Source: Moringa oleifera
Taxonomy: Eukaryota; Streptophyta; Magnoliopsida; Brassicales; Moringaceae
DNA length: 64,000 nucleotides
NCBI GenBank assembly: GCA_021397835.1
Contig: JAJFZO010000168.1
Location: 930,001-994,000 of the forward strand
Reading direction: 5' to 3'
Shown here: one piece after another, positions 1-13,300 of the stretch
Numbering within the stretch: the stretch's first letter is position 1
How the letters are laid out: every line of letters begins with the position of its first letter
The notes under the pieces: generated by a model
Seen by the model: the letters and a program-made list of their open reading frames with translations, nothing else
The model's database searches: none
What the model was told of the DNA's origin: nothing
Made by a program: the position numbers and the translations under genes

Positions 1-3000
1 GGCGCTGGAACAACCATGCAGCCTTGTTGCCCTTTACATGTCAAAATAGTTAAATACCTAATTTATATCACATGCAGCATAATTGTGATATAGTTTACTC
101 AGTCTCAAATACAATGAAACAGCTCATCACGTATTATAAATTGACACCCATGTGGTGGGTGCACTCGTTGCATTTAAGATTATATATCTTCTTAACATAG
201 TTTAATCCGTTTTTAATGCACCGAGAAACAACTCATACCTTATATTATATTCAATGGGTTAGGTATTCGTAAATATTAAATCGCATAACATTGTCGCTGT
301 CCATTAAATGTATCACTATCATTTTCACTATATTATTGACAAAATTAAAGCTACATGCCCAAGTGGAACCATACTTCATCATGATATAGAAATTAATTAA
401 TATAAAATTATTGACCTTAAAAAGAATTAAAAAATTTATAATCAAATGAAAAAAAAATACATATTATTGGCAATTTGTTCAAATATAGTTTGGAGGGATG
501 AAATAGTTGGATTATGATATTATTTTATTATTAAAACTTTCACTAAATTATTTTTGGATAAATGTAACATAAACTCCAAGGTTTACCCTTTTTATGTATC
601 ACATTAATTTTATATCATTTAATTACAAGCTCTTTAATTGAAACCACATTATGTATAAATTTATCTTTCTTATATATATATATATATATATTAAATAACA
701 AGATCTAACATCACTCATTGATTTGATTTTTTTTCTTTCCTTGAAAAATCTATATGGGAGAAATTAATCCACTCTAGTTGATGAATAAAAAGGACTTGAA
801 TTTGCAATTAAAATAAAAGTAATAAAACTTATGAAAAAGAAAGAAGAAGATCATCTCACCGATTTAGAGCTTTATTACATTTGATCTAGATGAGACAAAA
901 TTAATGCAAGGCAAGTTTATCCCACATTTTAAAAGGTGCACCAAATAGAATTTATTAATCTCATAATTAAACTCCAGATACCAAGGCATGCTTTCATAAT
1001 ACTGTCTTATGTAAATGGTGGTTGTAGGTCAAGCTAATCTCTTTGTCCTATTCTTCTGTTTTATATCCACCAGTTGTGCATTAATGCCGAAGATAATCAA
1101 ATATTATTATTTTAATTTTGTAAATTAAAAAGATTTTTAAAATAAAAATAAAATTTAATTTATTTAACCTAAAAAAAGAAAAAGAAAAATATTAAAAAGC
1201 GTGTGATGACAAGGACCGGAGGGAGAGAGGGCCAGCCCATAACAGGGATGTATATCTACTGTTGGAGGCAAATGGAAAGTGAATGGTTATTCCGATGGAT
1301 AAGTGCCACGTCACATACCCACCTGTAGGGTATAATGTAGACGAGAAGTTGACGCAGCGAATCTTGTCTGACACACGTGCGTTTTTGTTGAATTACTCCC
1401 TGTCACATGTCTTCCGACTTCACTTCACATTGCTATGCTTTTGGGCAGGATCGGAATCATGTTAAATGGTAAAGGCAAATGTGAGTCTTAACCCATTAAG
1501 ACCGTGATAGAACCCGATCCAACTACAGATCTAAAATGACACCGTTTCAGCCCAATCCAATTTTGGGCTCCCATGAGTCACACATTTCCGCTCTGCATGC
1601 TGACTCACTTTTGGTATTCTGGTTTTGTTTTAGCACAAAACAGAATTAAGATATTTTATAAAATAATGGTATCTGATAATTTAATAAAATTAAAAATTAA
1701 TTTTTTATATTATTATGATAAATTTTAAATAAAAATTTTAATATCAACTTAAATAAAAAAATAATTATCGAGGAAGCTGAAGATCTCTTACGGGCCTTGA
1801 TAAAAGTAAAACAACCCGAATATAGTAGATATTCTTAACAACAAAGAAGCCTTTAAATCCAACAAATGGGCTCCAATTGAAAGACTATCAATTGCCAAGC
1901 CTCGTGAATGGTAGGAGGCAGCATTGTGAATTTGTGATGGCTTGCTTCATGAAGCATATGGAGGCCCTTACTCTAATAACAATTCGGTGCTTTTTTCAAT
2001 ACCACAAAAAGCTGTTGAATCCATCGTGAATACGTAACTAGACGTACTCTTTTTGTCATTAAGATCCAACTTCATAATCACTTTCAATAAAACCAAATAA
2101 ATTTAGTATTTCACCTTTTTTATAAAATAAATAATAATCAACGTTTCTTTACATGCACCGAGAAATCCTTTTAGCAACTAAAAGGTGCATATATCTAGGG
2201 TGTTTTATGCAGAGCTGACTACGATTCAGCTGTTCAAACTTATGTTACCCAAATAAGAACCTTATTTTGTAGCCAAACTAGAATCGTTCGTTATTGTTTT
2301 AGTTTCACATCGAGCCTTAACTTGAATTCATTATGGTTTGGTTACGGTTCACATATTTTATGAATCGTAAATTGAACCAGCAGGTTCCAATTTTTGGTTT
2401 TAATTTGATTTTTTTAAAAATTATAATATTATAATTATTACTTAATTGATATCATTATTTTATAATCTTTATTTTATAATAAGAATTAAATGTCTAATTA
2501 ATTTAATTAAAATGGTTAATTTTTTATTTTTAAAATAAAAAAATAAAAAAGGTTCAAATCGATTTTAAACCAGATATTAAATGGAATCTTAAACTGGACC
2601 AAGAGTCGGACACTCGGACTCTGAACTAAATCTTAATTGGATCAAAACCTAGCGGTTTAGGTTTTGGTGCTTCTCTTCCCTTGACTTGAATTGGTGGTTC
2701 TAAATTAAAATCAAATCGAACCCAAATTGTGGCATAAGACTTATAATATGCATGATATTTGACTTTATTGCTATTAAATACATGAAACTTCTCACAATTT
2801 GCTTGAAAAGGATTTTATCAACCTTTTTTTTCTTTAGATTTTTTTATGAGTTTCAAACCCACTATAATTGGTTTTTGAATAAAATTATAGTTCTTCATTT
2901 GTAAATTTTTTTATACATTCTTTTTTTGAGGAATAAAAATTGTAAAAGTAGGTTAAGTCACTTTAATACAAAAAAGATCATGAATCATTCTAAGGTCATA

Positions 3001-3232
3001 CATATAAAATTTTCCCATTATGGACTTATTAAACTTTTCAAACAAGGCCCTATCAAATCCATTATATAACATCTTCCGAATACAAGTATACAAATAGTAT
3101 TTTTCCTCCATCACCAATTTTAAAAAAAGTTGATGCTTATAAGAACATTTTTTTAAATCTCTCTTTTAGAAAATATGACTTTACCAAGTCTAGAAAATGA
3201 TATTTTTATCCTTAAGTAATGGCAAATATAAG

Positions 3233-3263
<31 letters not shown>

Positions 3264-3690
3264 CAATAATGTTATTTCTCTTATATACCTAAGTTTTATC
3301 ATCTTACAACTCGCCTACCTATGTATCATTATTGTAGATACTTAATTTTTGTTTAAAAAAAATCAAAGGGTTGAGGTCATCTGATTTATGTAGAGGGAGA
3401 TGAAGAGAAGGGTCAGTTGTGTAAGTGTTTGGTTAGGTTAGCTATGATTAACTAGCAGGGTTGGTACTTATGACATTAGGATATGTTTTTAGATTAATAA
3501 GTAATGTGAAGATTAAAGTAAAAGTTTGCTACAAATTTTTTTTTTAGGAATGTAGATGACGGAACAAAATTAAAATGTACTAAAGATTAGCCAAGCCTAA
3601 GTACAAAGAAAACAAAATCTTTTAAAATAGATTTGTTCCATCATAATTGCAAATTTATTAAAAGACTACCAACATACGTTAGTCAAAATG
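1..3690. other. A+T-rich intergenic DNA
   Basis: No coding exon can be supported here; open frames are short and lack recognisable domains. The stretch contains two dinucleotide TA microsatellites, at about 671-691 and 3232-3259. Around 2210-2760 there is a block rich in GGTTC/GAACC-type words on both strands, which could be an old MITE, but I could not pair clean terminal inverted repeats. The only clear base-composition break is the G+C-richer island at 1190-1640, listed separately. Confidence 0.6.
1190..1640. promoter_or_regulatory. G+C-richer island with G-box and ACGT/TGACTCA words, no gene attached
   Basis: This block is clearly less A+T-rich than its surroundings. It contains a G-box core CACGTG near 1373-1378, another ACGT core in CCACGTCAC near 1305-1313, and TGAGTCA/TGACTCA words near 1574 and 1601. 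Such words are typical bZIP sites in plant promoters. No start codon followed by a credible exon is seen on either side, so it may be an orphaned promoter, or the upstream region of a gene outside or destroyed. Function is inference only. Confidence 0.3.
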
Positions 3691-4330
3691 AAAAGCTACA
3701 ATTCTGTTGGTGTAATAGTGGAGGGAGTGGAGTCCATTTATGGCTTTAGGAGCAGTCCTTAGTCGATCGACTGTGAGGGATTTGTAAAATGAAAAGTCTT
3801 AAAACTTATTCCAAGAATTGTGTCCTTTTGAACCATCATGCCTTTCCATTTGGGTATGTTCTTTTATATATGTGTTTCCTCATCAAAAGATGCATTCATG
3901 AAAGGTTACAGCTCTTCATGAAAGGATACTTCCCTTCACTAAAATACATGAAAAGGTCAATAAATATAACCATTCTTTATGTAGACTGACATACATTTGA
4001 AAAGTACAAAATTGATAAGTCTTTTACTTTCAAATCAATTCTTTTCTCCTTTATGTGCAAAAAACATTGAGGAAACTCTCTTTTTGTAAAACAGTATTAG
4101 TGTTACACTTGATTGTGGGTGTGCAAATTGAGTCAAGGGTCTTCATTGTATCTTGCAGGAAATTTGTTGTTATCTTTTTGTATTAAGTGAGATTGAAACT
4201 GGTGGGGGCGAATTGAACCTAAAGGTTATTGTAATCCTACATTTTTTGAAGAAGTTTACACATTTTTTTGTTTATCTTTTTGTTACAGAACCATCTCCAC
4301 CAATTAAAGAATCAAATAGTATTTTATAAT
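3690..4330 (+). mobile_element. Probable 5' LTR/leader of decayed copia element A
   Basis: This stretch lies directly before the gag-like reading frame that starts at 4332. It begins near a TGTTGGTGTAATAG word at about 3705, holds TATA-like ATATAT words, and is non-coding. Position alone suggests the 5' LTR and untranslated leader of the copia element that follows. No matching 3' LTR copy was found after the element, so the LTR boundaries are not established. Confidence 0.35.
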
Positions 4331-7300
4331 AATGGCTTCTACAATATTGAGAGAGATGACTTTCAATATTGTTAAGCTTGAGAGGTCTGATAATGGAAAC
4401 TTCCTACGATTGTAGAAGAAGATGCACTTCTTTTTAATAACATTAAAGGTGGTGTACGTTCTAAACATAGCAAGGCAAGAAGAGAGGGTTATTGAGACCA
4501 TGACTGAAAATTTGAGGAAAACACAAGTAAGACAATGATAACAACATCTACATGGGACATATCCTCAATGGCATGTCTAATGCGTTGTTAGATGTGCATA
4601 AGATGGATTCATAAAAGAACTATAGGAGAAACTTGAGGTAAGATACATGTCTGAAGACGCAGCAAATAGGAAGTTTTTTGTATTGAAAGATGATTAATGG
4701 TTGGTTTGTCATGGAACAAATGCATGAAATTGAACGAATTCCCAATAACTACAAACAACATAACATGCATAAGGATGAAACTATCGATGACTCCTCAATC
4801 ATTAACAAAATTTCTCTTTCATGAAAAGATTTTGAAAGACGTATGAAACTTAAGAAGGATGACATTACTTTTAAGCAGTTAGTTAATCACCTTCGACTTG
4901 AAGAAGAATATCATAAACAAAACGATATTAAGGGGCAATTTTCTCATGAGAAAGTTCATGTGGTGAAAAAAGGTAAATCTAATAAGTTCTTAAAGAAGAG
5001 GAATCAAGATTTTTGGTAAATCTCATGATAATGACAATGGGAATGATTACAAAAGAAAGAAAAAGAAAGGTGGTTATTTTCATTATGGCAAATCTAGACA
5101 TTTCAAAAGCGAATGTTGTTTTTTAAAGAAGAAAATTATAAAGAAGGATTCTAGTACAACAAAAGACAACTTTGTTGCAGTCATTTTCGAGGTCAACATG
5201 ATTAAAGATGTTGGAACATGGAAGATAAACTCTAGTGCAACCTGCCATGTGTGCAGGAACTAGGATCTCTTTCAGACAATCAATGAAAAAAAAAAGGTTT
5301 GTTCTATATATGAGAAATGCATCAATTATCCAAGTTAAAGGCAAAGAGATGATGAAATTAAAATTCACTTCTAGAAAAATACTCATTGTTACTGATGTAT
5401 ATTATGTATCAGAAGTTAGAAAAAACTTAATTTTTTTATACCTTTACACAATAAGTATGGGTTTAAGTCTATATTTGAAGGAGATAATAAGTTTACTACT
5501 TCTAAGGCAAGAATGCTTGTTGGGAAGGAATATTTATGTGAGAATATGATCAAACTAAATGTAGTTAATAATAATACTACAATTTTTACTTATATAATTG
5601 AATCCTTTGATTTGTGGCATATTCATTTAGGACATGTTAATTTTGAAAAAAATCAGTGAAACAATGAACTCAAGTTTGATTCCTAAGACAAACAGAAATT
5701 TAAATGCATGTACAACTTGTATGTTAACTAAAATAATTAGGCTTCTTTTCACAAGAGTTGAAAAAAGTTGTAAAATGTTAGACTTAATTCATTCTGATGT
5801 CTACGATTTATATGGTTGGCCCACCATATGTGGTAAATAATGTTTTATGGCATTCATAGACGATTGCACTAGGTATTATTATGTATATTTAATGCACTCA
5901 AAAGATGAAGTCTTAGATAAATTTAAAATCTTTAAAACTAAAGCAGAACTTAAATATAAGACATTTATTAAGCATTAAGGACTAATAGAGGAGTAGAATT
6001 TTACAATCTTAGTTATTTTGAGTCTACTAGAATAATTCATCAAAGAACTACACCTTATTCCCCACAACAAAATAGTACAGCTGAAAGAAAAATAGGGTAT
6101 TGAAAAAAATGGCAAATGCCATGTTATCCTATTTAAGTATAGCAAAAGGTTATTAGGGAGAAGCCATGTTAACAACTTGTCATGTTTTAAACAACCTTTA
6201 TGAACTTCAGAAGAAAAGAAAGCCTAATCTCAACTATTTCAAAGTTTGGGGATGCAAGGCAATAGTTAAGGTGCCTGAACCAAAAAGAAAGATCAGGAGA
6301 AAGAGGATTTGAATGTGTATTTCTAGGCTATGCTGAAAATAGCAAAGCATAAAGATTCATGGTTATTGAATCTAATGACTCATATCGTGTAAATATAGTA
6401 ATTGAGAAGAAAATAGATTTAACTTATTTTTAGATCTCAAGGATAATATCCATACTAATGTACATTATCCAAAAAATAATGTATAATGTACATTATCTAG
6501 AAAATAATGAATGTAATAAAGATATATTGGAATGTTCAAAACCTAGAAGAAGTCAAAGAGCTAAGAAACAAAAAACTTATGGAGTAAATTTCTTTATGTT
6601 CTTAGTGGAAAGGACAAAAGAATCCATAGAATCCTCTGGACTAATTTGCTATAATACAGAAAGTGATCCGAAAATATTTGGAGAGGTAATAAATTCTTAA
6701 GATGCCACTTTTTGAAAAAAAGCTATACAAGAGGAAATGGACTCAATAATGAGGAACTTCTAAACCCATTGGGTGTAAATGGATTTTGAGAAGGAAAATG
6801 AAGGTAGATGAAACCATTGATAAATTTAAGGTGAGACTAATTACTGAGGGATTTACACAAAAAAGAAGGCATTGATTATTTTGACACATATGCACTTATA
6901 GCAAGGATTTCTATAATAAGAGTTTTATTGGCACTTGCTTCCATTTAGAAGTTTGTCATTCATCAAATGGATGTGAAAATTGCATTCCTAAATAAAGAAT
7001 TGGAGGAAGAGGTGTATATAACGCAACTCGAAGGGTTCATTGTTAATGGTTAAGAAAAGATATGTGAATGAAAAAGTCCTTGCATGGATTAAAGCAAGCC
7101 CCTAAGCAATGACATCAAAAGTTTGATTAAGTTATCCTTATTAATGGATATAAAATAAATGAATATAATAAGTGTGCTTATAGTGAGTCTCATAATGAAA
7201 AAGGTGTCATGATTTGTTTATACGTAGTTGACATGTTAACATTTCGTACTGATCCAGATGACGTAAAACACACTAAGAGTTTCTTGTCTAGAAATTTTCA

Positions 7301-7560
7301 TATGAAAGACTTAAGGGTATTTGATGTGATTTTAGGAATTAAAATAATATGAGATGGTGAGAGTATAGGTTTATCTCAATCTCACTATATAGAATAGGTA
7401 TTAAAAAAAATTTAATTACTTTGATTGTTAGCCAGTTACTACTCCTTTTGACTAAAACAATAGTTTAGTAACAAATAAAGTTAATGTAGTGGCACAACTT
7501 GAATATTCAAAAGTAATTAGATGTTTAATGTATGTCTGATCCCGTTGAGATAATTAAAGG
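4331..7560 (+). mobile_element. Decayed Ty1/copia retrotransposon A (gag-pro-int-RT)
   Basis: The frame opens with a copia gag-like start (MASTILREMTF, then KLERSDNGNFLR) and is broken at once by a stop. A degenerate zinc-knuckle remnant lies near 5065-5120, in which the first cysteines of the CCHC pattern are lost. A protease remnant reads WKINSSATCHVC near 5219, with Asn where the catalytic Asp is expected. Integrase pieces follow: the HLGHVN-type motif near 5625, HSDVYDLYG near 5790, and TPYSPQQNSTAERK near 6050. Reverse-transcriptase pieces run from about 6715 to 7555, including [17 protein letters not shown], the LYVVDML remnant of the YVDD box near 7220, and the HYIEXVLKK region. Stops and frameshifts occur throughout. 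It is an old, non-functional insertion in the same orientation as AGO2. Confidence 0.85.
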
Positions 7561-7849
7561 CTATGGGAATGGCATAATAATGTTACCAAATAGTGCCACT
7601 TTACCTGTTAAGGATACATTGCTAAGTAATAAATCTAAAAGAAATTTATTTAGTTTCAAGATGTATGCCATAATAGATACCAACATGAGACAATTCATGA
7701 AAAAATAAATATTTTTTTTTTCTATATTACTTATTCTAAGGTGAGAATTAAAATCATCCATGAAAAGTTTAAGGCTTCTGATTTAGGATTTTGCTGTGTT
7801 TAAATAAGAGTTATTAAGTCATATGCTACCATATTTTTGAAACTGGTGA
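7561..7849. other. Spacer between the two copia elements
   Basis: About 290 bp of A+T-rich DNA joins the 3' part of element A to the start of recognisable element B. I see no domain and no clear LTR in it, although it should contain the RNase H/3' end of A or the 5' end of B if either were intact. Both ends appear to have been deleted. Confidence 0.4.
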
Positions 7850-10372
7850 ACCTTAATGTATTTGGTCTTTAGCATGATCACCTTGGTCACCTTGATGCAA
7901 TAATGATACGCAAGATCATTATGAACTCAAGAGGATACCCTTTGAAAAATACAAAGGTTTTGTTATCCAAAGATTATTTTTATGAAATATATTCATAAGG
8001 AAAGTTCATTATTCGACCATCTATGACTAAGGTTGATGTGGAATCACCATTTTTCTTGCAAAAAATTCAAGGTGATATTTGTGAACCAATACGTCTAGTA
8101 AGTGAACCATTTCAATATTTTATAGTCTTCATTGATGCATCCTATAGATAGTCCTATGTTCGCCTATTGTCCATGTGCAACATCACTTTTAAATGTTTAC
8201 TTGCACATATCATGAAGTTTTGGGCACATTTTTTTAGCTATCTAATAAAGAGCATGAGGATAAATAGTGTTGGCGGATTCACTTCAAAGACTTTTGATGC
8301 ACATTGTACCTCTTTGATAATTGAGGTTGAACAACTAGTCCCACATGTTCACACACAAAATGGATTAACAGAATCATTGATAAAATGTATGTAAATAATG
8401 GCTCAAACTTTATTTTAAAGCACTAAAATGAGTTCTTTTACATGGCACCATACAAGTGATATTGGCAAGAATTCACCCTACTATTGAAAATGCATAATCT
8501 CCATTCAAACTTGTCTTGGATTATGAACTAGACATTTTATATTTTTGCACTTTTGAGTGCTTTTTGTAGGTGCTTATTGCACCTTAACAAACGATTACAA
8601 TGGGACCCTAATGCCATTTAGGCATTTACACTAGGTATGATTCACCATCTATTATTCAGTTTTTAAAACATTTGATAGATGATTTATTTACTACTAGATT
8701 TATAAATTGTCACTTTAATGAAAACCATTTTTTCATCATTGGGGACACCTAAAGCTTTCAAAGGAGTGAAGTAGAAAAATGATGAAATTCTTTAATGGAG
8801 AGAACATGATTTATTTTATATAGATCGATGCTCTTTTGCATGTGAAAATCAAGTATAATAGACAATCCGTTTGTAAATAATTACTAATGGACTTCTTGAT
8901 GACTTTGATAATGTGGCTAAGGTGACAAAGTCTCGCATCCAAATTGTAAATATTCTAACTCAGATTCTTACTCTTGTAAAGTAAGAGGCAATAGATGATA
9001 ATGTACCCTGAACTAAATGGGTTGATCGATAAGACCCAAAAATGCTATTCGATGTAAGATGAAGGGGAGAAATAAGGAAATTACCTTATCAGTTTCAAAA
9101 TAAGATATTCCAAGAGAGGAAAAGACCTTGAATAAGGTTAAAACCCATGAATAAATCATTGATTTAGAGAATACGGAGATGTCAATAAATTAATATAGTG
9201 ATCTTTAAAATCTAAGTGAGATAATCATCAATGAATCTTTTGTAGTCTCAATAGCCCTTGAGATTATGCATGATGATTATGAATTTTGGTTTTATAGTCA
9301 AATGTTGTCAAAGGTAAGACTGGCTTAATTGAAAGAAAATAATTCAAGTTAAATTGACTTCACTCGCTAAACAAAATGTGTTTGGCCCTATAACCCAAAC
9401 CTCAGGCAATGTCAAACTTATGGGACACAAATGAATGTTTGTTTGACAAAGAAATGAGAAAAACAAAATCATGAGGTATAAAGCTTGAATCGTAGCCTAA
9501 AGATTTTTTCAGAGATCTAGAATTATGTATGATAAAATATATTCATCTATGATGGATATGTCACATTTTGATTTTGATTAATGTGGTAGCTTATCAAAAA
9601 TTAAAAACATGTCTTGCGAACATTGTAATGACAGATCTGTCTGGTTTGTTAGATTTTGATAGCTACATGAAAATTTTCGAAGGAATCAAAATGCCTAAAG
9701 TATACACTCCCCATAACTTATTCTCAATGAAGTTATAAAGGTCTTTGTATGAGTTACAACAATCCTACTACATGTGATACAATCACTTTAATGAGTATCT
9801 CAAAAAAGAGAGATACAAGAATGATCTCACTTGCCCATGTGTACTTATCAAAACATTTGAAATCATATTTGTTATCATACTAGTATATGTCGATGATATG
9901 AATTTAATTGAAAAAAATCATTGAATATCAAAAAGAGGAGTTTGAGGTTAAAGATTTGGGTAAAAACAACTTTCATCTTAGTTTAAAGCTTGAATATGAA
10001 GATAACGAGATTCTTGTTCACCAATCACCTCATATTGAAAGAGTACTTAAGAGGTTTAATATGGTTAATTCTCACCCTCTAGGTATTCCTATGGCCATAC
10101 GATATCTTAAGCCTTGTAAAGATTTGTTTTGACCTAAAGAACAAGAAATACTTGATCTTGAAGCACAATATCTTGATCTCATTGGAGTTTTTATGTACTT
10201 GGCATAGTTCACCAGACCAGATATTGCCTATGTGGTAAATTTATTAGGTAGATTTAACTTTGAGTCAACTAAAAGAGATTATAATGGAATTAAACATGTT
10301 TTTCATTATATCCAAGGAACCAAAATAAACCATTAGTCTTGGACTAGTAGGATAAATTGATGCAGAATATAA
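7850..10372 (+). mobile_element. Decayed Ty1/copia retrotransposon B (integrase-RT)
   Basis: The sequence starts at the integrase zinc-binding region (HLGHLDAIMIRKIIMNS near 7875). It continues through the integrase core (GKFIIRPS, ESPFFLQKIQGDICEPI, FIVFIDASYR) and the conserved VPHVHTQNGLTESLIK block near 8340-8390. Reverse transcriptase is recognisable from about 9640, including a YVDDMNLI box near 9887, EFEVKDLGKNNFHLSLKLE near 9940, HQSPHIERVLKRF near 10020 and RPDIAYVVNLLGRF near 10215. It stops at the start of RNase H (DAEYKS near 10360), exactly where the tandem array begins. The rest of this RNase H domain is found inside the array units. Many stops and frameshifts show that it is dead. 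It lacks gag, protease and the 5' LTR. Confidence 0.85.
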
Positions 10373-13300
10373 GTCTATATTAATTAGAGATTACAATATT
10401 ATATTAAATGTCATGTACCAAAAACCTAGATACTTACTTGTATAAAAACTCATAACTGATTAGTATACATCTTTGAATAACAATAATAAATTAATTATAT
10501 ATATATTTATTTATTTTCTTCTATTATCATCATGAAAGATATTTTCTAATAAAAAATAATTTTTAAAATAAATTTAAGATAAGTTAAAAGATATATTTTA
10601 ATTTTGAATTTGAATGAATGGATAAGTTGCATTGGTAGGTTCAAAAAAAAAAAAAAAAGGGTATAGACCATAATTTCTATGTTATTCCCTCTCATTTCCT
10701 TGCAGACCAGCCTGTAACACTCTTTATTTTATTGAAACTATTGAAATCCCTTATGCCATGTTGATTCCCTTGCCTTTTTTAGGTCTATTCTTAACGTGCA
10801 GGACATAAATCTAACTTAAATAAGGCTCGCTCTTAAACCGACTACTTATTCTACTATAATTGTACATCCACAACATGGTGTTTTATACTAAGCAAATGCT
10901 AGTAGCTACATTTACTAACCACTCAAAGATTATTCTATTTTATGAAGTGAGAAGCGAGTGAGTTTGGTTTAGATCCATTACACAACACATTCAAAGTATT
11001 TGTGAAATAACATTAATTATTAGTTCTTCCACTGTAATTCATGAAGATAATGTTGCTTATATTGCAAAAATTAGAGGAAGATATATTAAAAGAAATAATA
11101 CCAAGTTTAACTAACAAAAATCTTTCTATGTTCATGCGAGTCGATGAGTTAGTGTGAAACGAATTCACTCTTTTAATAATCTTAAAGACTTCTTTACTAA
11201 ATTTTATGGACGTCAATATTTACGAAATGAGTATATGGCATCGTTATGAGACAAGCTATTAAACTGCAAGGTTAAGGATGGACATCTTGTAAAAGGGAGC
11301 GAAATGGACTCAATACTCCGCATTCTTTTTCCTTTCTGATTGGTTTTTGTCCAACTAGGTATTTTCAACTTAAAATTTTTAATAAAGCAATAGAAACATT
11401 TCTAAATTAGGTCTTAATATCATGGTGTCCAAAAGAAAGTGATATGAAATAAAATAATGTGGATTCCCCCTAAATATTATATCTAAAATATTCTTTGTTA
11501 TTGAAAAAATTAATTTATGTTCGACCTAAATTTTATACTTAAGATATTCTATATTAATTAGAGATTACAATATTACATTAAATGTCTTAGAACAAAACCT
11601 CAATGCTCACTTGTATAAAAGTTCATAACTAATTATTGTAATATACACTTTTTGAATATTAATAGTACACTAATTTTTTCTATTTATTTATTTATTTTAT
11701 TTTATCATTTTCACGAATGTAATTCTATAATAAAAATTATTTTTTAAAAATAGATTTAAAATAAGTTAAAATATGTATTTTGATTTTGAATTTGAATGAA
11801 TGGATACATTGAATTGGTAGGGGAAAAAAAAAAAGAAAAGAAGGGCATGGACCATAATTTCTGCATTGTTTCCTCTTATTTTGCTACAAACCAATCCCTA
11901 ACTCTCTTGGTTTCATCGAAACTTCTAGAATCCCCTAGATTAAAGCAACTTCTTTGCCCTTTTAACTTTTTTCTTAATGTGCAAAATACAAATTGAACTT
12001 GAATAGGGATTGCTTCCAAACCAACTATTTATTCTCCTATAATGCTACATGCATAACATGGCATTCTATACAAAGCAAATGCTAGTAGAAGCAAGTGTGT
12101 TTTGTTGAGATTCATTACGTAGCAAATTAAAAGTATTTGTTAAATGACATCCGTTAATAGTTTTGCCACTGTAATTCATGAAGATAATGCCTACTCATAT
12201 TGCAAAAGTTAGAGGAAGATATATTAAAGGAGATAAGAACAAGCATGTCTCACAAAAATCTTTCTATACTCAAGCAAGTCGATGAGTTAATGTCAAACAA
12301 AAATTCGCTATTTCGATAATCTTGAAAAATTAGTTACTAAATTATTGTCAACATTAACATTTATGAAATTAGTATATGGAAATTGTATGAGACAAGATAA
12401 CAAATGGCAAGGTTAAGTGTACACATATTATAAAAAGAGCGAAATGGACTTGATACTCTGTATTCTTTTTCCTTTCTAATCGATGTTTGTCCAATTGGGT
12501 TTTTTCAGCTTTAAAGTATCTCATGAAGCAGCAAAAACATTTTTGAGGTTATTTCACTATATGAAGTTAGAAGCGATTGTGTTTGGTTGAGATCCATTAT
12601 ATAACACATTCAAAGTATATGTGAAATGACATTGGTTATCAGTTCTCCAACTATGATTCATGAAGATAATGCCACTTATATTGCAAAAGTTAAAGGAAGA
12701 TATAACAAAAGAGATAAAACTAAGCACATCTGACTAAAATCTTTCTATACTTATAAAAGTCAACAAATTAAGGTGAAATGAATTTGCTCTTTCGATAATC
12801 TTAAAGACCTATTTACCAAATTATTATCGACATCAACATTTAAGAAGTTAGGATATGGCATCGATATGAGACAAGCTAACAAACTGCAAGATTAAGTATG
12901 CATATATTATAAAAAGGAGAGAAATGAACTCAATACTCTACATTCTTTTTGTTTTCGAATTGGTTTTTGTTCGACTATGTTTTTTTGGCTTAAAGTTTTT
13001 AATGAAGTAGTAGAAACATTTCTAGAGTAGGTCTTAATATCATGGTACATCCAAAAGGGAGTGCTATGAAATAAAATAATGTGGATTTCCCTTAAATATT
13101 ATATCTAGAATACTCTTGTTATTGAAAACATAATTTGGATTCCACTAAATATTTTACCTATGATATTTTGTATTAGTTAGAGATTAGATATTGTATTAAA
13201 TGACTTGTATCAAAAACCTAGATGCTTACTTATATGAAAGGTCCTAACTGATTATTGTAATATCCACTCTTTAAAAATCAATAATACATCAATATTTTTT

